Assembly: GCA_014584345.1 (NCBI GenBank)
Contig: JACTNB010000019.1
Coordinates: 310,001 to 374,000 of the forward strand
Length of the DNA stretch: 64,000 nucleotides
Direction of reading: 5' to 3'
Origin: Planctomycetota bacterium
GTDB lineage: Bacteria; Planctomycetota; Planctomycetia; Planctomycetales; Planctomycetaceae
A program made the position numbers and the translations under genes. Shown here in pieces: positions 31,068 to 40,599 of the stretch (the first letter of the stretch is position 1; each line of letters begins with the position of its first letter). The notes beneath the pieces were generated by a model, which had not been told where the DNA came from, searched no databases, and saw nothing but the letters and a program-made list of their open reading frames with translations.

Positions 31068-32333
31068 ATGAACAACAATTCTTGGTGCGTGTGCCTGGTT
31101 CTGGGTTTCCTGATCGTCGTCCCGATGGCAGGGTGGGCGGAACCTCCGGGCGATCACAAACCGCTCACCACATTTCGTCCCGACAGGGACTTTCTGCAAG
31201 TACCGAATGTGGGTGTTTCCGAAAACGGCTGGCGGGGAACCTGCCTGGGAACGGTGGAGTCGTCTATTACACACTGGGAAACGTATTCGAAAAACCCAGG
31301 CCAGGTGGACCGTCTGGCCGATGTCGGAGAACGAATCAAGCAAACCCGTCCCCAGGGTGACGAGTTCCTGAAACAGATCAATCGCTTTGCGCACAACCAA
31401 AGTTACGAGACGGCCACGACTGCACCTCAGGGAGGGGAACGTCTTGCCGATCTGCTATTTGCCGATCTCAATCGGACAGGGAAACCTCAGGTACTAGGAT
31501 TGGATATGCCCGATGGGAATCGGCACGCGGTGGTTGTGTGGGATGCCACAAAATCCAATGACAAAATCATTTTCTCGGTCGGAGATCCCAATTTTCCGAA
31601 TAAAACGAACCTTGCACTGGCCTACGACCCGGACAAGAAGGAATGGGTGAATCTTAACTTTCCCCCGGGAACTTTTGCCTCGGGTGAACCCAAGCCATGT
31701 TTCATTCGCTGGGATGAAAAAAATCTGCGGCAGGCGGAGATTCCCAAAAAGGACAAATTCGAAAAGCTGATGTCATACGTGGAAGCGGCCTCGCAAAACC
31801 CCAGCATTACCGCGGGGCAAATCGGCAGGGAACTGGGCCTCGATACTCCGCTGTTTTCACGCCTCACGCCAGAAACCCGGTCCGGATTGGACTATCCCCC
31901 TCCCACGCAGGAGGATAAGGACAAGTTTCTCGCCGAACTTGCCGCGTATAATCAGGAGGTGGCCAATCATAATCGTCAGGCCAAAGCGTACATCCAGAAG
32001 GTTACGGACGTGAAGCAGGACCAGGCAGCAGGCAGAGCGGACATTGACCGTTACAATGAAGCGGGAGCGGCGTATCGGGCACTTCCTCCCCATCAACGCT
32101 CTCCCGCGGAGTACAAACGGCTCATGGAATGGAGAGCACGACTCGATGTCGCGAACGAGGCCATGGGGAAACGCCTGGACATGCTGACCAAGGAGAAAAA
32201 CGAGATTAACCAGCGCAAGTCAACCCTGGATTCTCGGCGCAACGGCCTGTTAAGCTCGGCCCGAAGAGTTGACTCCGAACATCGTCCGGCCACGGCAGTG
32301 GGCGTGGGGCCGGGCACGAATACGTTTGAATAA
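31068..32333 (+). CDS. Secreted papain-like (C39-like) cysteine-peptidase-like protein
   Basis: ATG at 31068 is chosen because AAGGAG lies eight bases upstream; it gives 421 residues with a signal peptide (WCVCLVLGFLIVVPMAGW). No family is certain. The middle shows GTCLGTVESS (C59), NRHAVVVWDA (H153) and VGDPNFPN (D173), in the order and spacing of a Cys-His-Asp triad of a papain-like or C39-like fold. The last 130 residues are polar and probably coiled coil (about 290-400). It stands alone, without a transporter or substrate peptide next to it. The peptidase reading is an inference. Confidence 0.7.
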   Translation: MNNNSWCVCLVLGFLIVVPMAGWAEPPGDHKPLTTFRPDRDFLQVPNVGVSENGWRGTCLGTVESSITHWETYSKNPGQVDRLADVGERIKQTRPQGDEFLKQINRFAHNQSYETATTAPQGGERLADLLFADLNRTGKPQVLGLDMPDGNRHAVVVWDATKSNDKIIFSVGDPNFPNKTNLALAYDPDKKEWVNLNFPPGTFASGEPKPCFIRWDEKNLRQAEIPKKDKFEKLMSYVEAASQNPSITAGQIGRELGLDTPLFSRLTPETRSGLDYPPPTQEDKDKFLAELAAYNQEVANHNRQAKAYIQKVTDVKQDQAAGRADIDRYNEAGAAYRALPPHQRSPAEYKRLMEWRARLDVANEAMGKRLDMLTKEKNEINQRKSTLDSRRNGLLSSARRVDSEHRPATAVGVGPGTNTFE

Positions 32334-32515
32334 TTTCCGTTGTGGGAATCCAGGTAACACCCACATCCGCCCGAGTTTGGGGCGCGCGGCAGGAATCGTG
32401 TACTGACAGGGGCCTCGGCGGAGTATCTGGTGGCAATATCGAGGTCGCGATTCTATCATGAGATACGCGGTCACCCCTCCAAAATTAAAACTTACCAGGA
32501 TAACGGAAGCAGGAA

Positions 32516-33781
32516 ATGCGTACAGGATTCCAATTTGCATGTGTGATGTTCATCGTGTTCGCGTTTTCGAGTGGGGGATCGGTACAGGCAGATAACTGGC
32601 CTCACTGGAGAGGCGAATCTGGCAATGGGGTCTCCACCACCGCGACTCCCTTGACGGAGTGGTCCGACACGAAAAATGTCAAATGGAAAGTCGTCTTGCC
32701 CGGACTTGGCTCGAGTACGCCCATCGTCTGGCAGGATCGAGTCTATGTTACCTGTGGCAAATCCCTGGAAGAGGGGAGCCCGGAGTTGCCCCGCATGCGT
32801 TTTCTGGTGTCGTGTTATGACCGCAACAGCGGCGCGCTGGTGTGGGAGCAGACGGCCATTGAAGCCCGGCCGCACGAACAAACGCATCAGACCAACGGTT
32901 TTGCCTCGGCTTCCCCCTGCACGGACGGCAAGCAGATATATGTGTCGTTCGGTTCTCGGGGAATCTATTGTTACTCGATGGAGGGAGAGCTGAAATGGAA
33001 AAAATCACTGGGGCAGATGCAAACACGAAATATGTTCGGGGAAGGGAGTTCACCCACGCTGGCAGGCGACAAGTTGATTGTCCCCTGGGATCATGAGGGA
33101 CAATCGTATTTGTACGCCCTCGACAAGCAGACCGGCGATATCCTTTGGCAAACGAGCCGGGATGAACCGACCTGCTGGGCAACGCCTCTGGTGATCGAAC
33201 ACAAGGGGCGGCGGCAGATTATCATGAATGGGCAAAACTATGCCCGGGCCTATGATTTGCAGACCGGAACGGAGCTTTGGCGCTGTGGCGGGCAAACGCA
33301 ACGCCCCGTAGCATCTCCAGTTCACGCCGAGGGAATCGTGTACATCGGGAGCGGTTTCCGCGGCTCGTTTCTGGGTGCGTTCCTGCCGGATGGGACGGGC
33401 GATATCGCAGGGACCACGAATGTTCTCTGGACCAAGCAAAAAGATACGCCGGATATTGCTTCGCTGCTGCTGTCCCAGGATCGCCTCTATTACTACAAGG
33501 AAAAGACAGGGTTGCTCACCTGCGTCAATGCCACGACCGGCGAACCCTACTATGCGACGCAACGCATCGGCCTAAGTTCGATTTATGCCTCCCCGATTGC
33601 CGCGGGAGGACATGTCTATCTGACCGATCGAGACGGGACCACCGTCGTGATCGAAGATGCCCCGGAGCTGAAAATCGTCGCCACGAATTCGGTCGGCGAA
33701 ACCGTCGATGCCACTCCCGTTCCGGTGGACAAGCAATTGTTTATTCGCGGCCAGAAACATTTGTTTTGCATCGCCAAGTAA
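32516..33781 (+). CDS. Secreted PQQ-like beta-propeller protein
   Basis: This 421-residue protein has a signal peptide (MRTGFQFACVMFIVFAFSSG) and repeated blades of the BamB/PQQ quinoprotein type, such as LVWEQTAI, YALDKQTGDILWQTS, YDLQTGTELWRCGG and LTCVNATTGEPYY. WPHWRGESGNGVS at the start is typical of the planctomycete form. It probably binds a ligand or partner protein outside the cytoplasm; the role is not known. It follows the gene at 31068 by 182 bases. Confidence 0.88.
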   Translation: MRTGFQFACVMFIVFAFSSGGSVQADNWPHWRGESGNGVSTTATPLTEWSDTKNVKWKVVLPGLGSSTPIVWQDRVYVTCGKSLEEGSPELPRMRFLVSCYDRNSGALVWEQTAIEARPHEQTHQTNGFASASPCTDGKQIYVSFGSRGIYCYSMEGELKWKKSLGQMQTRNMFGEGSSPTLAGDKLIVPWDHEGQSYLYALDKQTGDILWQTSRDEPTCWATPLVIEHKGRRQIIMNGQNYARAYDLQTGTELWRCGGQTQRPVASPVHAEGIVYIGSGFRGSFLGAFLPDGTGDIAGTTNVLWTKQKDTPDIASLLLSQDRLYYYKEKTGLLTCVNATTGEPYYATQRIGLSSIYASPIAAGGHVYLTDRDGTTVVIEDAPELKIVATNSVGETVDATPVPVDKQLFIRGQKHLFCIAK

Positions 33782-33881
33782 CGGAAGAATTCGCGAGAAA
33801 CGAACAGAGCCTTGTCCCCTCGTGCCGGATGGATGGCAGGTTTCAAGATCCGTCTCGTCAAGATGATATTCATTGGAGCGG

Positions 33882-34757
33882 TTATCGCGGAACCGGGAAG
33901 GTTGCCTGTTTTTCCAGGAACTGCCGCGGGGTGTCGGTGTAGAACCGTTGCACTCCCTCCCGATGCAGCTTTTCGAAGAGGGCCAGATCGTTGACCGTCC
34001 AGGCACCGACTTCGAATCCGGCGGACTTGATGGCCCGTACTTTTTCTGGCGTGATGCCACTGTAATGCAATACGAGGCTTTCAAAGCCCTGCTCCCGTGC
34101 AATACGCAGGTCCTGCACGAGATCGGTCTGGCCCCCACGATCCCAGAAGACGGGGATTTCTGGGGCCAGTTGCTTGACCTGAACCATCAGTTCGAGATTG
34201 CCATCGTTGAAGCCGACCCAGCGTTCGGCCTTCAGGGATTTCACCAGCGCCACGGCCGCGGATACACAGTCCATCTTGGGTTGAATGGAGACACGTGTCT
34301 GCTGCTGTTGCATGACCAGGCGCAACACCTCTTCCAGCAAGGGCATCTTTTGCGGCGGACAGGATTCGATCGTTTTGCCCGTCGCGAGCCGGAACCCGGT
34401 CGCCACGTCCACCGCGAGTAATTCGGCGTAGGTAGATTGTGTGACGTCGAGGTTACGGTCTCCCACGCGTCCCGTGGTACGGTCATGCGTGACAACCAGT
34501 TTCCCATCCCGGGTCAGGAAGAGATCCAACTCAATCCAATCGGCCCCCACGGCGATGCCACTGGCGAAGGCCGGCAGCGTGTTTTCGGGAAACTCGCTGG
34601 AGTTTCCCCGATGCGCGGTGATGCCATTGCGCAGGAACTGGTTGGGCAGATCGGATTCTCCCGCACGGAGGGGACTCATCAACGGCAGCAGCATGATCGT
34701 CAGCAGTGGCAACAGCGCGATCAACCCGTAACGTAAACGAAGCCCTGGAACATTCAT
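33882..34757 (-). CDS. Secreted glycerophosphodiester phosphodiesterase
   Basis: This 291-residue TIM-barrel enzyme has a signal peptide and the family core: ITAHRGNSSEFPENTLPAF (first His and Glu), ADWIELDL (metal Glu and Asp) and VVTHD (second His). It hydrolyses glycerophosphodiesters to glycerol 3-phosphate and an alcohol. Its C-terminal part, VGAWTVND, is also typical. The convergent PQQ-propeller gene ends 100 bases away. Confidence 0.9.
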   Translation of the reverse strand: MNVPGLRLRYGLIALLPLLTIMLLPLMSPLRAGESDLPNQFLRNGITAHRGNSSEFPENTLPAFASGIAVGADWIELDLFLTRDGKLVVTHDRTTGRVGDRNLDVTQSTYAELLAVDVATGFRLATGKTIESCPPQKMPLLEEVLRLVMQQQQTRVSIQPKMDCVSAAVALVKSLKAERWVGFNDGNLELMVQVKQLAPEIPVFWDRGGQTDLVQDLRIAREQGFESLVLHYSGITPEKVRAIKSAGFEVGAWTVNDLALFEKLHREGVQRFYTDTPRQFLEKQATFPVPR

Positions 34758-34811
34758 TGAAGATCAGACCCTGGTTAGAAATCGATAGTACTAATTTGCG
34801 GCAACGCTGGA

Positions 34812-35951
34812 TTATTTTACCAGCCGGGTTTGAGTCGCCTCGGCTGGTTTCAGGTGGGAATCGAGAAAACCGTAAATCAACTCGCGTGAATCGTGCGGTA
34901 CGGCATGTCCGCGACCATGCACATAAAAGGCAAGGTTTTCGGGCTTGCCAATCAACTGGTAGACATCCGCGATTTTCAACAGCATCAAGACACGTTGTCG
35001 CTGCGTCAGGGGGACGCCGTCGTTCAAGGCAGAGACATCCAGAAACGCGCGTGGCGCGATCAGGGCGATGATCTCGTGCACATCGATGGGGGGCAGTTCT
35101 CCCTGAAGCAGTTTTTCGCGCATCGGTTTGAAGTACACGTACCAGCGGTCTCGCGACCAGGCCTCCACATTGGGATTATGCCGAAAGAACGAACCGCCGC
35201 AGTTACAGACGGCAGCCTGAATTCGTTCGTCGTAGGCGGCGAGCAGCCAGCAGCCATGTCCCCCCAGGGAGTGGCCCATCGCGCCGATACGGTGGCGGTT
35301 CACCTCGGGACGCGTTTCCAGCACATCGACGGCAATGCTGTGTTCGTAAGTGAACTTCCCGGCGGCTGTCCATTCCGGATGCCGGGCATGAAAGCGGGCC
35401 GTCTCGTAGGGTCCCTCGGGCGGAATGCGTTCGCCCGAGACGAAATGTTCCGGGGCAATGACCACGTACCCTCTACGGCAGAGATGATCGAGATAGGCTT
35501 TGTCGGGGTTTCCTTCGAGTCCGACGGTTTGCCTGGTCCCCTGGGCCGTGGTTCCATGCAACGCCACAATTGCGGGGAGAGGTTCGGTCAATCCCAGGGG
35601 GATGCCCAGATAGGCATGCGCCCGCTCATCGGCCTCGACCTGATAGCTGATGTAGAGCCGACGATACGCCCCCTCGATTTCCACATCTTCGTGGATCCGT
35701 AACTCCAAAGGGGGTTTCTCGGGCTTGTGTTCGTCGCGAATCAACTCCAGATATCGTTGTCGCAGCGTTTGACGATGCCGGTTCCAGTCGTCCGCGGAGT
35801 GTACCCCCTCCAGGAGATCGTCCCAGGACGATTCAATGACGGGAGGGTCCGATCGCAACCGTCTGGGCTGTTGCAGATCCTCGGCATGGGACCAGGCGCC
35901 CAGGCAGAACGAGACAAGGCACGAGCCGACAGCCCACCGGGCATGTTTCAT
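34812..35951 (-). CDS. Secreted dienelactone-hydrolase-like esterase
   Basis: ATG at 35951 gives 379 residues with a signal peptide (MKHARWAVGSCLVSFCLGAW). The alpha/beta hydrolase core shows VALHGTTAQG (oxyanion region), nucleophile GHSLGGH, an acid in the ALNDGVPL region, and GRGHAVPHD (His). It is likely an acetyl esterase on a carbohydrate. It sits next to the glycerophosphodiesterase gene with a 54-base gap on the same strand. Confidence 0.85.
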   Translation of the reverse strand: MKHARWAVGSCLVSFCLGAWSHAEDLQQPRRLRSDPPVIESSWDDLLEGVHSADDWNRHRQTLRQRYLELIRDEHKPEKPPLELRIHEDVEIEGAYRRLYISYQVEADERAHAYLGIPLGLTEPLPAIVALHGTTAQGTRQTVGLEGNPDKAYLDHLCRRGYVVIAPEHFVSGERIPPEGPYETARFHARHPEWTAAGKFTYEHSIAVDVLETRPEVNRHRIGAMGHSLGGHGCWLLAAYDERIQAAVCNCGGSFFRHNPNVEAWSRDRWYVYFKPMREKLLQGELPPIDVHEIIALIAPRAFLDVSALNDGVPLTQRQRVLMLLKIADVYQLIGKPENLAFYVHGRGHAVPHDSRELIYGFLDSHLKPAEATQTRLVK

Positions 35952-36329
35952 GTGAGTCCTGCATTTCAGAGACTGCGTCCCCAGGGAGACTCGCACTATG
36001 CAAGGGACCCGTGGAGATCGCATCCGGATGCCCCAGTGTATGCGAATGAATTATTCCGCGACAATGCAGGGCATGCTGCCTGGGAGTTGAGCCTCGAATG
36101 CTCCGGCAGTCTGCCGAGAGCAGGGAACGGAAGAGAAGATCCGCCAACTGGGTTATCCCTGGGCATGGTCCGGGTTGTGTACCAGTCCCGGGTTTATGCT
36201 GGACAACGTCGCTTTTCTGTAGTAGACAATAGAGTTTCCGCGGGTAATCGTGCCAAGTTCGGGCTGTTTCCCGGAGAGGCGCGAGGAATGGCCAAGCGAG
36301 TTCGTGTTAGTTCGGATGGGTAACCGCAT
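35952..36329. other. Divergent intergenic region upstream of the V-ATPase operon
   Basis: About 380 bases. It must hold the V-ATPase operon promoter and that of the esterase. I see no clear boxes, RNA gene or repeat. An in-frame stop at 36321, three codons before the atpB-like ATG, fixes that start. Confidence 0.4.
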
Positions 36330-37685
36330 ATGCTTCCTGACCTGGTGCGACACACACACGTGCTGGCAATCGTTGGCGATATTCTGAAGGTGCGTGCCAG
36401 TGGCATCGGCTTTGGAGACCTGGCTGTCATAGAAAACTGGGATGGCCGGACCTCCCTGGGACAAGTGATCGAGCTGGAAGGGGATGTCGTTTCGCTACAG
36501 GTGTTCAGCGGGGGGAAGGGGCTTTCGACGCGGGCAAAGGTCCGGTTTCTCGGGCATCCCATGCAAGTGACATATTCGCCCAGCATTTTGGGTCGTGTCT
36601 TTCGTGGTTCCGGCGTGCCCATGGATGGAGGGCCGAATCTCAATAACGAGCCGGTCATTCCGATTGGCGGGCCATCGGTCAACCCCAAGATGCGCGTCGT
36701 TCCCAAAAAGATGATCCACACCCGGGTCCCGATGATTGACCTGTTCAACTGCCTGGTGGAGAGCCAGAAGATTCCGATCTTTTCGATTGCCGGGGAACCC
36801 TACAATCGGTTGTTGGCGCGGATTGGTATCCAGGCAGACGCGGATATTATTGTCTTTGGGGGTTTGGGGCTGATCTTCGACGACTATTACTTTTTCCGCT
36901 CGACCTTTGAAAATGAAGGATCCATGGGCCGGACGGTGATGTTCGTGAACCAGGCTTCGGACCCGATCGTCGAGCGGCTGCTGGTTCCCGACATGGCCCT
37001 GAAGGTTGCAGAGCGGTTTGCCGTCGAAGAAGGCAAACGCGTGCTGGTGCTGCTGACCGACATGACGGCCTATGCGGATGCGCTTAAGGAAATCGGCATC
37101 GCCATGGAACATGTTCCCTCAAATCGCGGCTACATGGGGGATCTGTACACACAACTGGCCCAGCGCTATGAACGGGCCTGCGACTTCAAAGGGGCCGGTT
37201 CGGTGACGATCCTCACCGTGACCACGATGCCCGGCGACGACGTCACCCACCCCGTGCCGGACAACACGGGATACATTACCGAAGGGCAGTTGTATCTTCA
37301 CAATGGCATGATCGATCCGTTTGGCTCCTTGTCCCGGCTGAAGCAGCAAGTCATCGGCCACGTGACGCGAGAAGATCATTCCCAGGTGATGAACACGATG
37401 ATTCGTTTGTATTCGGGGGCCAAGGAGGCCGAGAAAAAGCAGGCCATGGCTTTCGAGCTCTCTCCGTTCGACAACAAGCTGCTGAAATTCGGTAAGCTGT
37501 TTGTCGAGCGATTCATGGATATTCGCGTCTCGCTGTCACTGGACGATGCCCTGGATCTTTGCTGGAAAACGTTGCGAGAATGCTTCGAAGCCGATGAACT
37601 GCTGATGAAGCAGTCCCTGGTGGATAAGTACTTCATTAACAAGGAAACCGTTGTCTCCCCTCTAACGGAAGAGGTCCCGTCTTGA
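36330..37685 (+). CDS. V-type ATPase subunit B
   Basis: This 451-residue protein is the non-catalytic nucleotide-binding subunit of the V1/A1 head. The degenerate P-loop reads FSIAGEPYNRLLARI, lacking the GKT of the A subunit, and the B-type segments TDMTAYADALKEI and SNRGYMGDLYTQL are present. In the complex it alternates with subunit A. An in-frame stop three codons upstream fixes the start. It is the first gene of the operon; its last bases overlap the TTG start of subunit D by four (TTGA). Confidence 0.93.
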   Translation: MLPDLVRHTHVLAIVGDILKVRASGIGFGDLAVIENWDGRTSLGQVIELEGDVVSLQVFSGGKGLSTRAKVRFLGHPMQVTYSPSILGRVFRGSGVPMDGGPNLNNEPVIPIGGPSVNPKMRVVPKKMIHTRVPMIDLFNCLVESQKIPIFSIAGEPYNRLLARIGIQADADIIVFGGLGLIFDDYYFFRSTFENEGSMGRTVMFVNQASDPIVERLLVPDMALKVAERFAVEEGKRVLVLLTDMTAYADALKEIGIAMEHVPSNRGYMGDLYTQLAQRYERACDFKGAGSVTILTVTTMPGDDVTHPVPDNTGYITEGQLYLHNGMIDPFGSLSRLKQQVIGHVTREDHSQVMNTMIRLYSGAKEAEKKQAMAFELSPFDNKLLKFGKLFVERFMDIRVSLSLDDALDLCWKTLRECFEADELLMKQSLVDKYFINKETVVSPLTEEVPS

Positions 37686-38296
37686 CGGTCGCCATCAACA
37701 AAACGTCGCTGAAACAGCAGAGGGATCAACTGGAAATGTACCTGCGTTTCCTGCCTTCGCTGGAGATGAAACGCCAGCAATTGATTGCGGAGTATCAGCG
37801 CGCCTGTGGTCAACTGACATTGACGGAGCAGGAAACCCGAGATGTGTACGAGTCGCATCGCGGGCTGTTCGCATTACTGGGCGCCAGTGAGCAGGATTTA
37901 GCGGGACTGGTCCGGGTTGTCTCGGTAGGGGTAACACAGGAAAATGTGCTCGGCGCCTATTTGCCGGTGTTGACCGAGGTTCAATTTCAGGTTACTGAAT
38001 ATTCCATGCTGGCAAAACCGTTCTGGGTGGATCTGGTGGTCGAACTGTTGCAGCGGCTTGGCAGGCTGAGAATTCGCCAGAACATCGAAGAGGAGCGGGT
38101 ACTACGGTTGAAAGCGGCTCTGCGACGTATTACCCAGCGGGTGAATCTGTTCGAGCAGGTCCTTGTTCCCCAGACACGGGAGAACATTCAGCGTATTCGC
38201 GTTCTTTTGGCGGATGCCGAACGCGCAGCGGTGGTCCGCTCGAAAATCGCTAAGGCCAAGCGGCGCAGTGACGAGTCAAGCAGAAGGTATTTTTAA
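37682..38296 (+). CDS. V-type ATPase subunit D (central stalk)
   Basis: This 204-residue helical protein starts with TTG at 37682, overlapping the B stop, and begins MTVAINKTSLKQQRDQL. It has the two long terminal helices of the D/gamma-like rotor shaft, with RRITQRVNLFEQVLVPQ typical of the family near residue 150. It turns inside the A/B hexamer and connects to the membrane ring. Its stop overlaps the ATG of the I subunit by one base (38296). Confidence 0.88.
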   Translation: MTVAINKTSLKQQRDQLEMYLRFLPSLEMKRQQLIAEYQRACGQLTLTEQETRDVYESHRGLFALLGASEQDLAGLVRVVSVGVTQENVLGAYLPVLTEVQFQVTEYSMLAKPFWVDLVVELLQRLGRLRIRQNIEEERVLRLKAALRRITQRVNLFEQVLVPQTRENIQRIRVLLADAERAAVVRSKIAKAKRRSDESSRRYF

Positions 38297-40092
38297 TGGC
38301 GATTGTGCGACTTTCCAAAGTGACGTTGTGCGGCACGGCCAACCAGCGGGACCGGGTACTGGATGGCCTGCAGGATCTGGGCTGCCTGCACCTGGTCGAC
38401 ATCAGCGAACAGGCCAGCGAACCCTTGCCCAAGTCAAATGTCTCGAGTGAAACTCACCAGGCATTAAAATATCTGCGAAGTTGTCCCGTGCGTCGGCGTC
38501 CCATGCGGGATCGAAGCGAATTTCGGCTCACGGAAGTGGTTCAGGAGACGCTGTGCATTGAACGTCGGCAAGAACAACTCATGCAGCAGCGAGACGAACT
38601 TGCAGCAGCCATCAAGGGACTGGAGCCTTGGGGAAATTTTCAGTACCCCCTGCCCAGCGAATTGCTGGACTGGCGGTTGTGGTTTTACGTGCTTCCCTCG
38701 CATCGTCTGCGTGAAATCGCCGCTCGCGACGAAATCTGGCAGGTTGTTTCGCGCGATCATCAGAATGTCTATCTGGTGGTCGTGAGCGTCGCCGAGCCTC
38801 AGGGGATGCCGATTTCGCGGGTGGATCTGGATCACCGACCACTCGCCGATCTTCGTCGCGAACTCGAGCACGTCGATAGCGAACTGGATGAACTGCATTG
38901 GCAGCGCGTTGCCTTGACCCGCTGGATCCAGCTATTGAAAAGTTCCATTGCCCAGGCCGACGATCAGACTGCCTGGCAGATTGCAGTCCGCCGGTCTCTG
39001 GGAGACCGTTCCCTATTTGCGGTTCAAGGCTGGGTTCCCGTCCGCGCGGAACAGCAGATGCGTTCCTTTGCACAGCAACATGATCTGGCATTGATGCTGG
39101 CGCGGCCCGATAAGCACGACAAGCCTCCCACGCTTCTGGAGAACCCTCCGCTCACCTCGGGTGGCCAGGATGCCGTGACCTTTTTCACGATTCCCGCCTA
39201 CAATGCCTGGGATCCTTCGAGCATCGTGTTTTTCTCGTTCAGCCTCTTCTTCGCCATGATAATGGCCGATGCGGGCTATGCCCTGTTGCTGGGGGTGCTG
39301 CTGTTGTTGGCCTGGGGCCGGCTGGGAGTATCCGCGGCAGGTCAGCGCATCCGCAAGCTGGCCGTTTCCATGGTGCTGATGTCGCTACTGTATGGAGTGC
39401 TGATAGGCAGTTACTTCGGACGTCTCCCCGCTGCGGGAACGTGGCCCGAGAGCCTGATGGTGATTGATGCCACGGATACGGACTTGATGATGCGGATTTC
39501 CATTATGGTGGGGGTTCTGCATCTCGTATTGGCGAATCTGGCGGTCGCCTGGCAGTTGCGGTGGTCGGTTATGATGCTGGCCTCGCTGGGTTGGGCAGCC
39601 GTGTTGTTGGGGGGGCTTGCGTTCGGTCTCGGCAAAACGTCACTACCCGAGAACGGATTCTTGATCCAGTCTGGCATGGGGATGCTGTGGGGAGGTACGA
39701 TTTCCGTGGTGCTGTTCAGCAGTTCGCGTTCACTCTGGACATGGCGTCCCAGCGCGCATTTTTGGCGGTTGCTGGAAGGTTTGAAAGCACTTGTAAACGT
39801 GTCCCGCGCATTTGGCGACGTTTTAAGTTATCTTCGGTTATTTGCCCTGGGATTGGCGACTGCCCAACTTGCGGCAGCCTTCAACGAATTGACGGCCAAG
39901 GCCGGCAGTCATGCGGGAACCGGTGGTCTGTTGGCGGTGCTGGTTGTGTTGTTTGGCCATGGATTGAACCTTTCCCTGGGCGTCATGAGTGGCGTGGTAC
40001 ATGGGTTGCGGCTTAATTGCATCGAGTTCTTCGGGTGGGGACTTCCCGAGGAAGGATATCCATTTCAACCGTTCTGCAGAAAAGCGAAATGA
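38296..40092 (+). CDS. V-type ATPase subunit I (membrane stator)
   Basis: This 598-residue protein is the a/I subunit. The N-terminal 290 residues are cytoplasmic and partly coiled, and the C-terminal half has about seven membrane helices, from AWDPSSIVFFSFSLFFAM onward. The essential Arg region is in the DVLSYLRLFALGLATAQLA stretch, which carries the R that faces the rotor ring. It forms the ion half-channels. Its stop overlaps the K start (ATGA at 40089). Confidence 0.9.
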   Translation: MAIVRLSKVTLCGTANQRDRVLDGLQDLGCLHLVDISEQASEPLPKSNVSSETHQALKYLRSCPVRRRPMRDRSEFRLTEVVQETLCIERRQEQLMQQRDELAAAIKGLEPWGNFQYPLPSELLDWRLWFYVLPSHRLREIAARDEIWQVVSRDHQNVYLVVVSVAEPQGMPISRVDLDHRPLADLRRELEHVDSELDELHWQRVALTRWIQLLKSSIAQADDQTAWQIAVRRSLGDRSLFAVQGWVPVRAEQQMRSFAQQHDLALMLARPDKHDKPPTLLENPPLTSGGQDAVTFFTIPAYNAWDPSSIVFFSFSLFFAMIMADAGYALLLGVLLLLAWGRLGVSAAGQRIRKLAVSMVLMSLLYGVLIGSYFGRLPAAGTWPESLMVIDATDTDLMMRISIMVGVLHLVLANLAVAWQLRWSVMMLASLGWAAVLLGGLAFGLGKTSLPENGFLIQSGMGMLWGGTISVVLFSSSRSLWTWRPSAHFWRLLEGLKALVNVSRAFGDVLSYLRLFALGLATAQLAAAFNELTAKAGSHAGTGGLLAVLVVLFGHGLNLSLGVMSGVVHGLRLNCIEFFGWGLPEEGYPFQPFCRKAK

Positions 40093-40556
40093 GCGTGGAA
40101 AATTTTCTCATACTGGGACTGGGATGGGCCGGTATCTTCCTGCCCACGGCATTGGGTGCGATCGGCAGTATCGTGGGATGCGCGCGGGCGGGACAGGCCG
40201 CCTGTGGAGCCTTGCTCGATGTCGAAAGCGGTTATGGCCGTCTGGTGGGAGCCTCGGCCTTGCCTTCCTCGCAAACGATTTATGGCATCGTGGTCACCAT
40301 GCAGTTGAATCGCCAGGTCTCGGTGGAAGCGTCTCCCGGTCTGTTTGCCCTGGGGGTGCTGGTGGGCTTGGCCTTGCTCTGCAGTGCCGTGCTGCAGGGA
40401 TCGTGTGTCGCGTCCGCCATCAATGCCTCCAAGTCAAAACCCGAGGTTTTCGGGCTGGCCATCGCGCCCGCTGCGATTGTGGAAGGCTTTGCCGTGTTTG
40501 CTTTCATCTTCGGTCTAATCATCAGCGGCGGAATTCCAGGTACATTGGCCGGGTAA
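40089..40556 (+). CDS. V-type ATPase proteolipid subunit K
   Basis: ATG at 40089 overlaps the I stop. The 155-residue protein has four hydrophobic helices forming two hairpins. The second hairpin carries the ion-binding carboxylate E132 (APAAIVEGFAVF). The other Na+ ligands known from E. hirae NtpK are also here: L58, S61 (Thr there) and Q62 in ALPSSQTIYG, and Q103 in VLQGS. The spacing (Q103-E132, 29 residues) equals Q110-E139 of NtpK. A Na+ ring is therefore plausible. Only the second hairpin has a carboxylate, as in V-type rings. Confidence 0.9.
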   Translation: MSVENFLILGLGWAGIFLPTALGAIGSIVGCARAGQAACGALLDVESGYGRLVGASALPSSQTIYGIVVTMQLNRQVSVEASPGLFALGVLVGLALLCSAVLQGSCVASAINASKSKPEVFGLAIAPAAIVEGFAVFAFIFGLIISGGIPGTLAG

Positions 40557-40599
40557 TGGCCACCGGCAGAATCCAGCCCTCCGCGACGAGTCTCATCCC

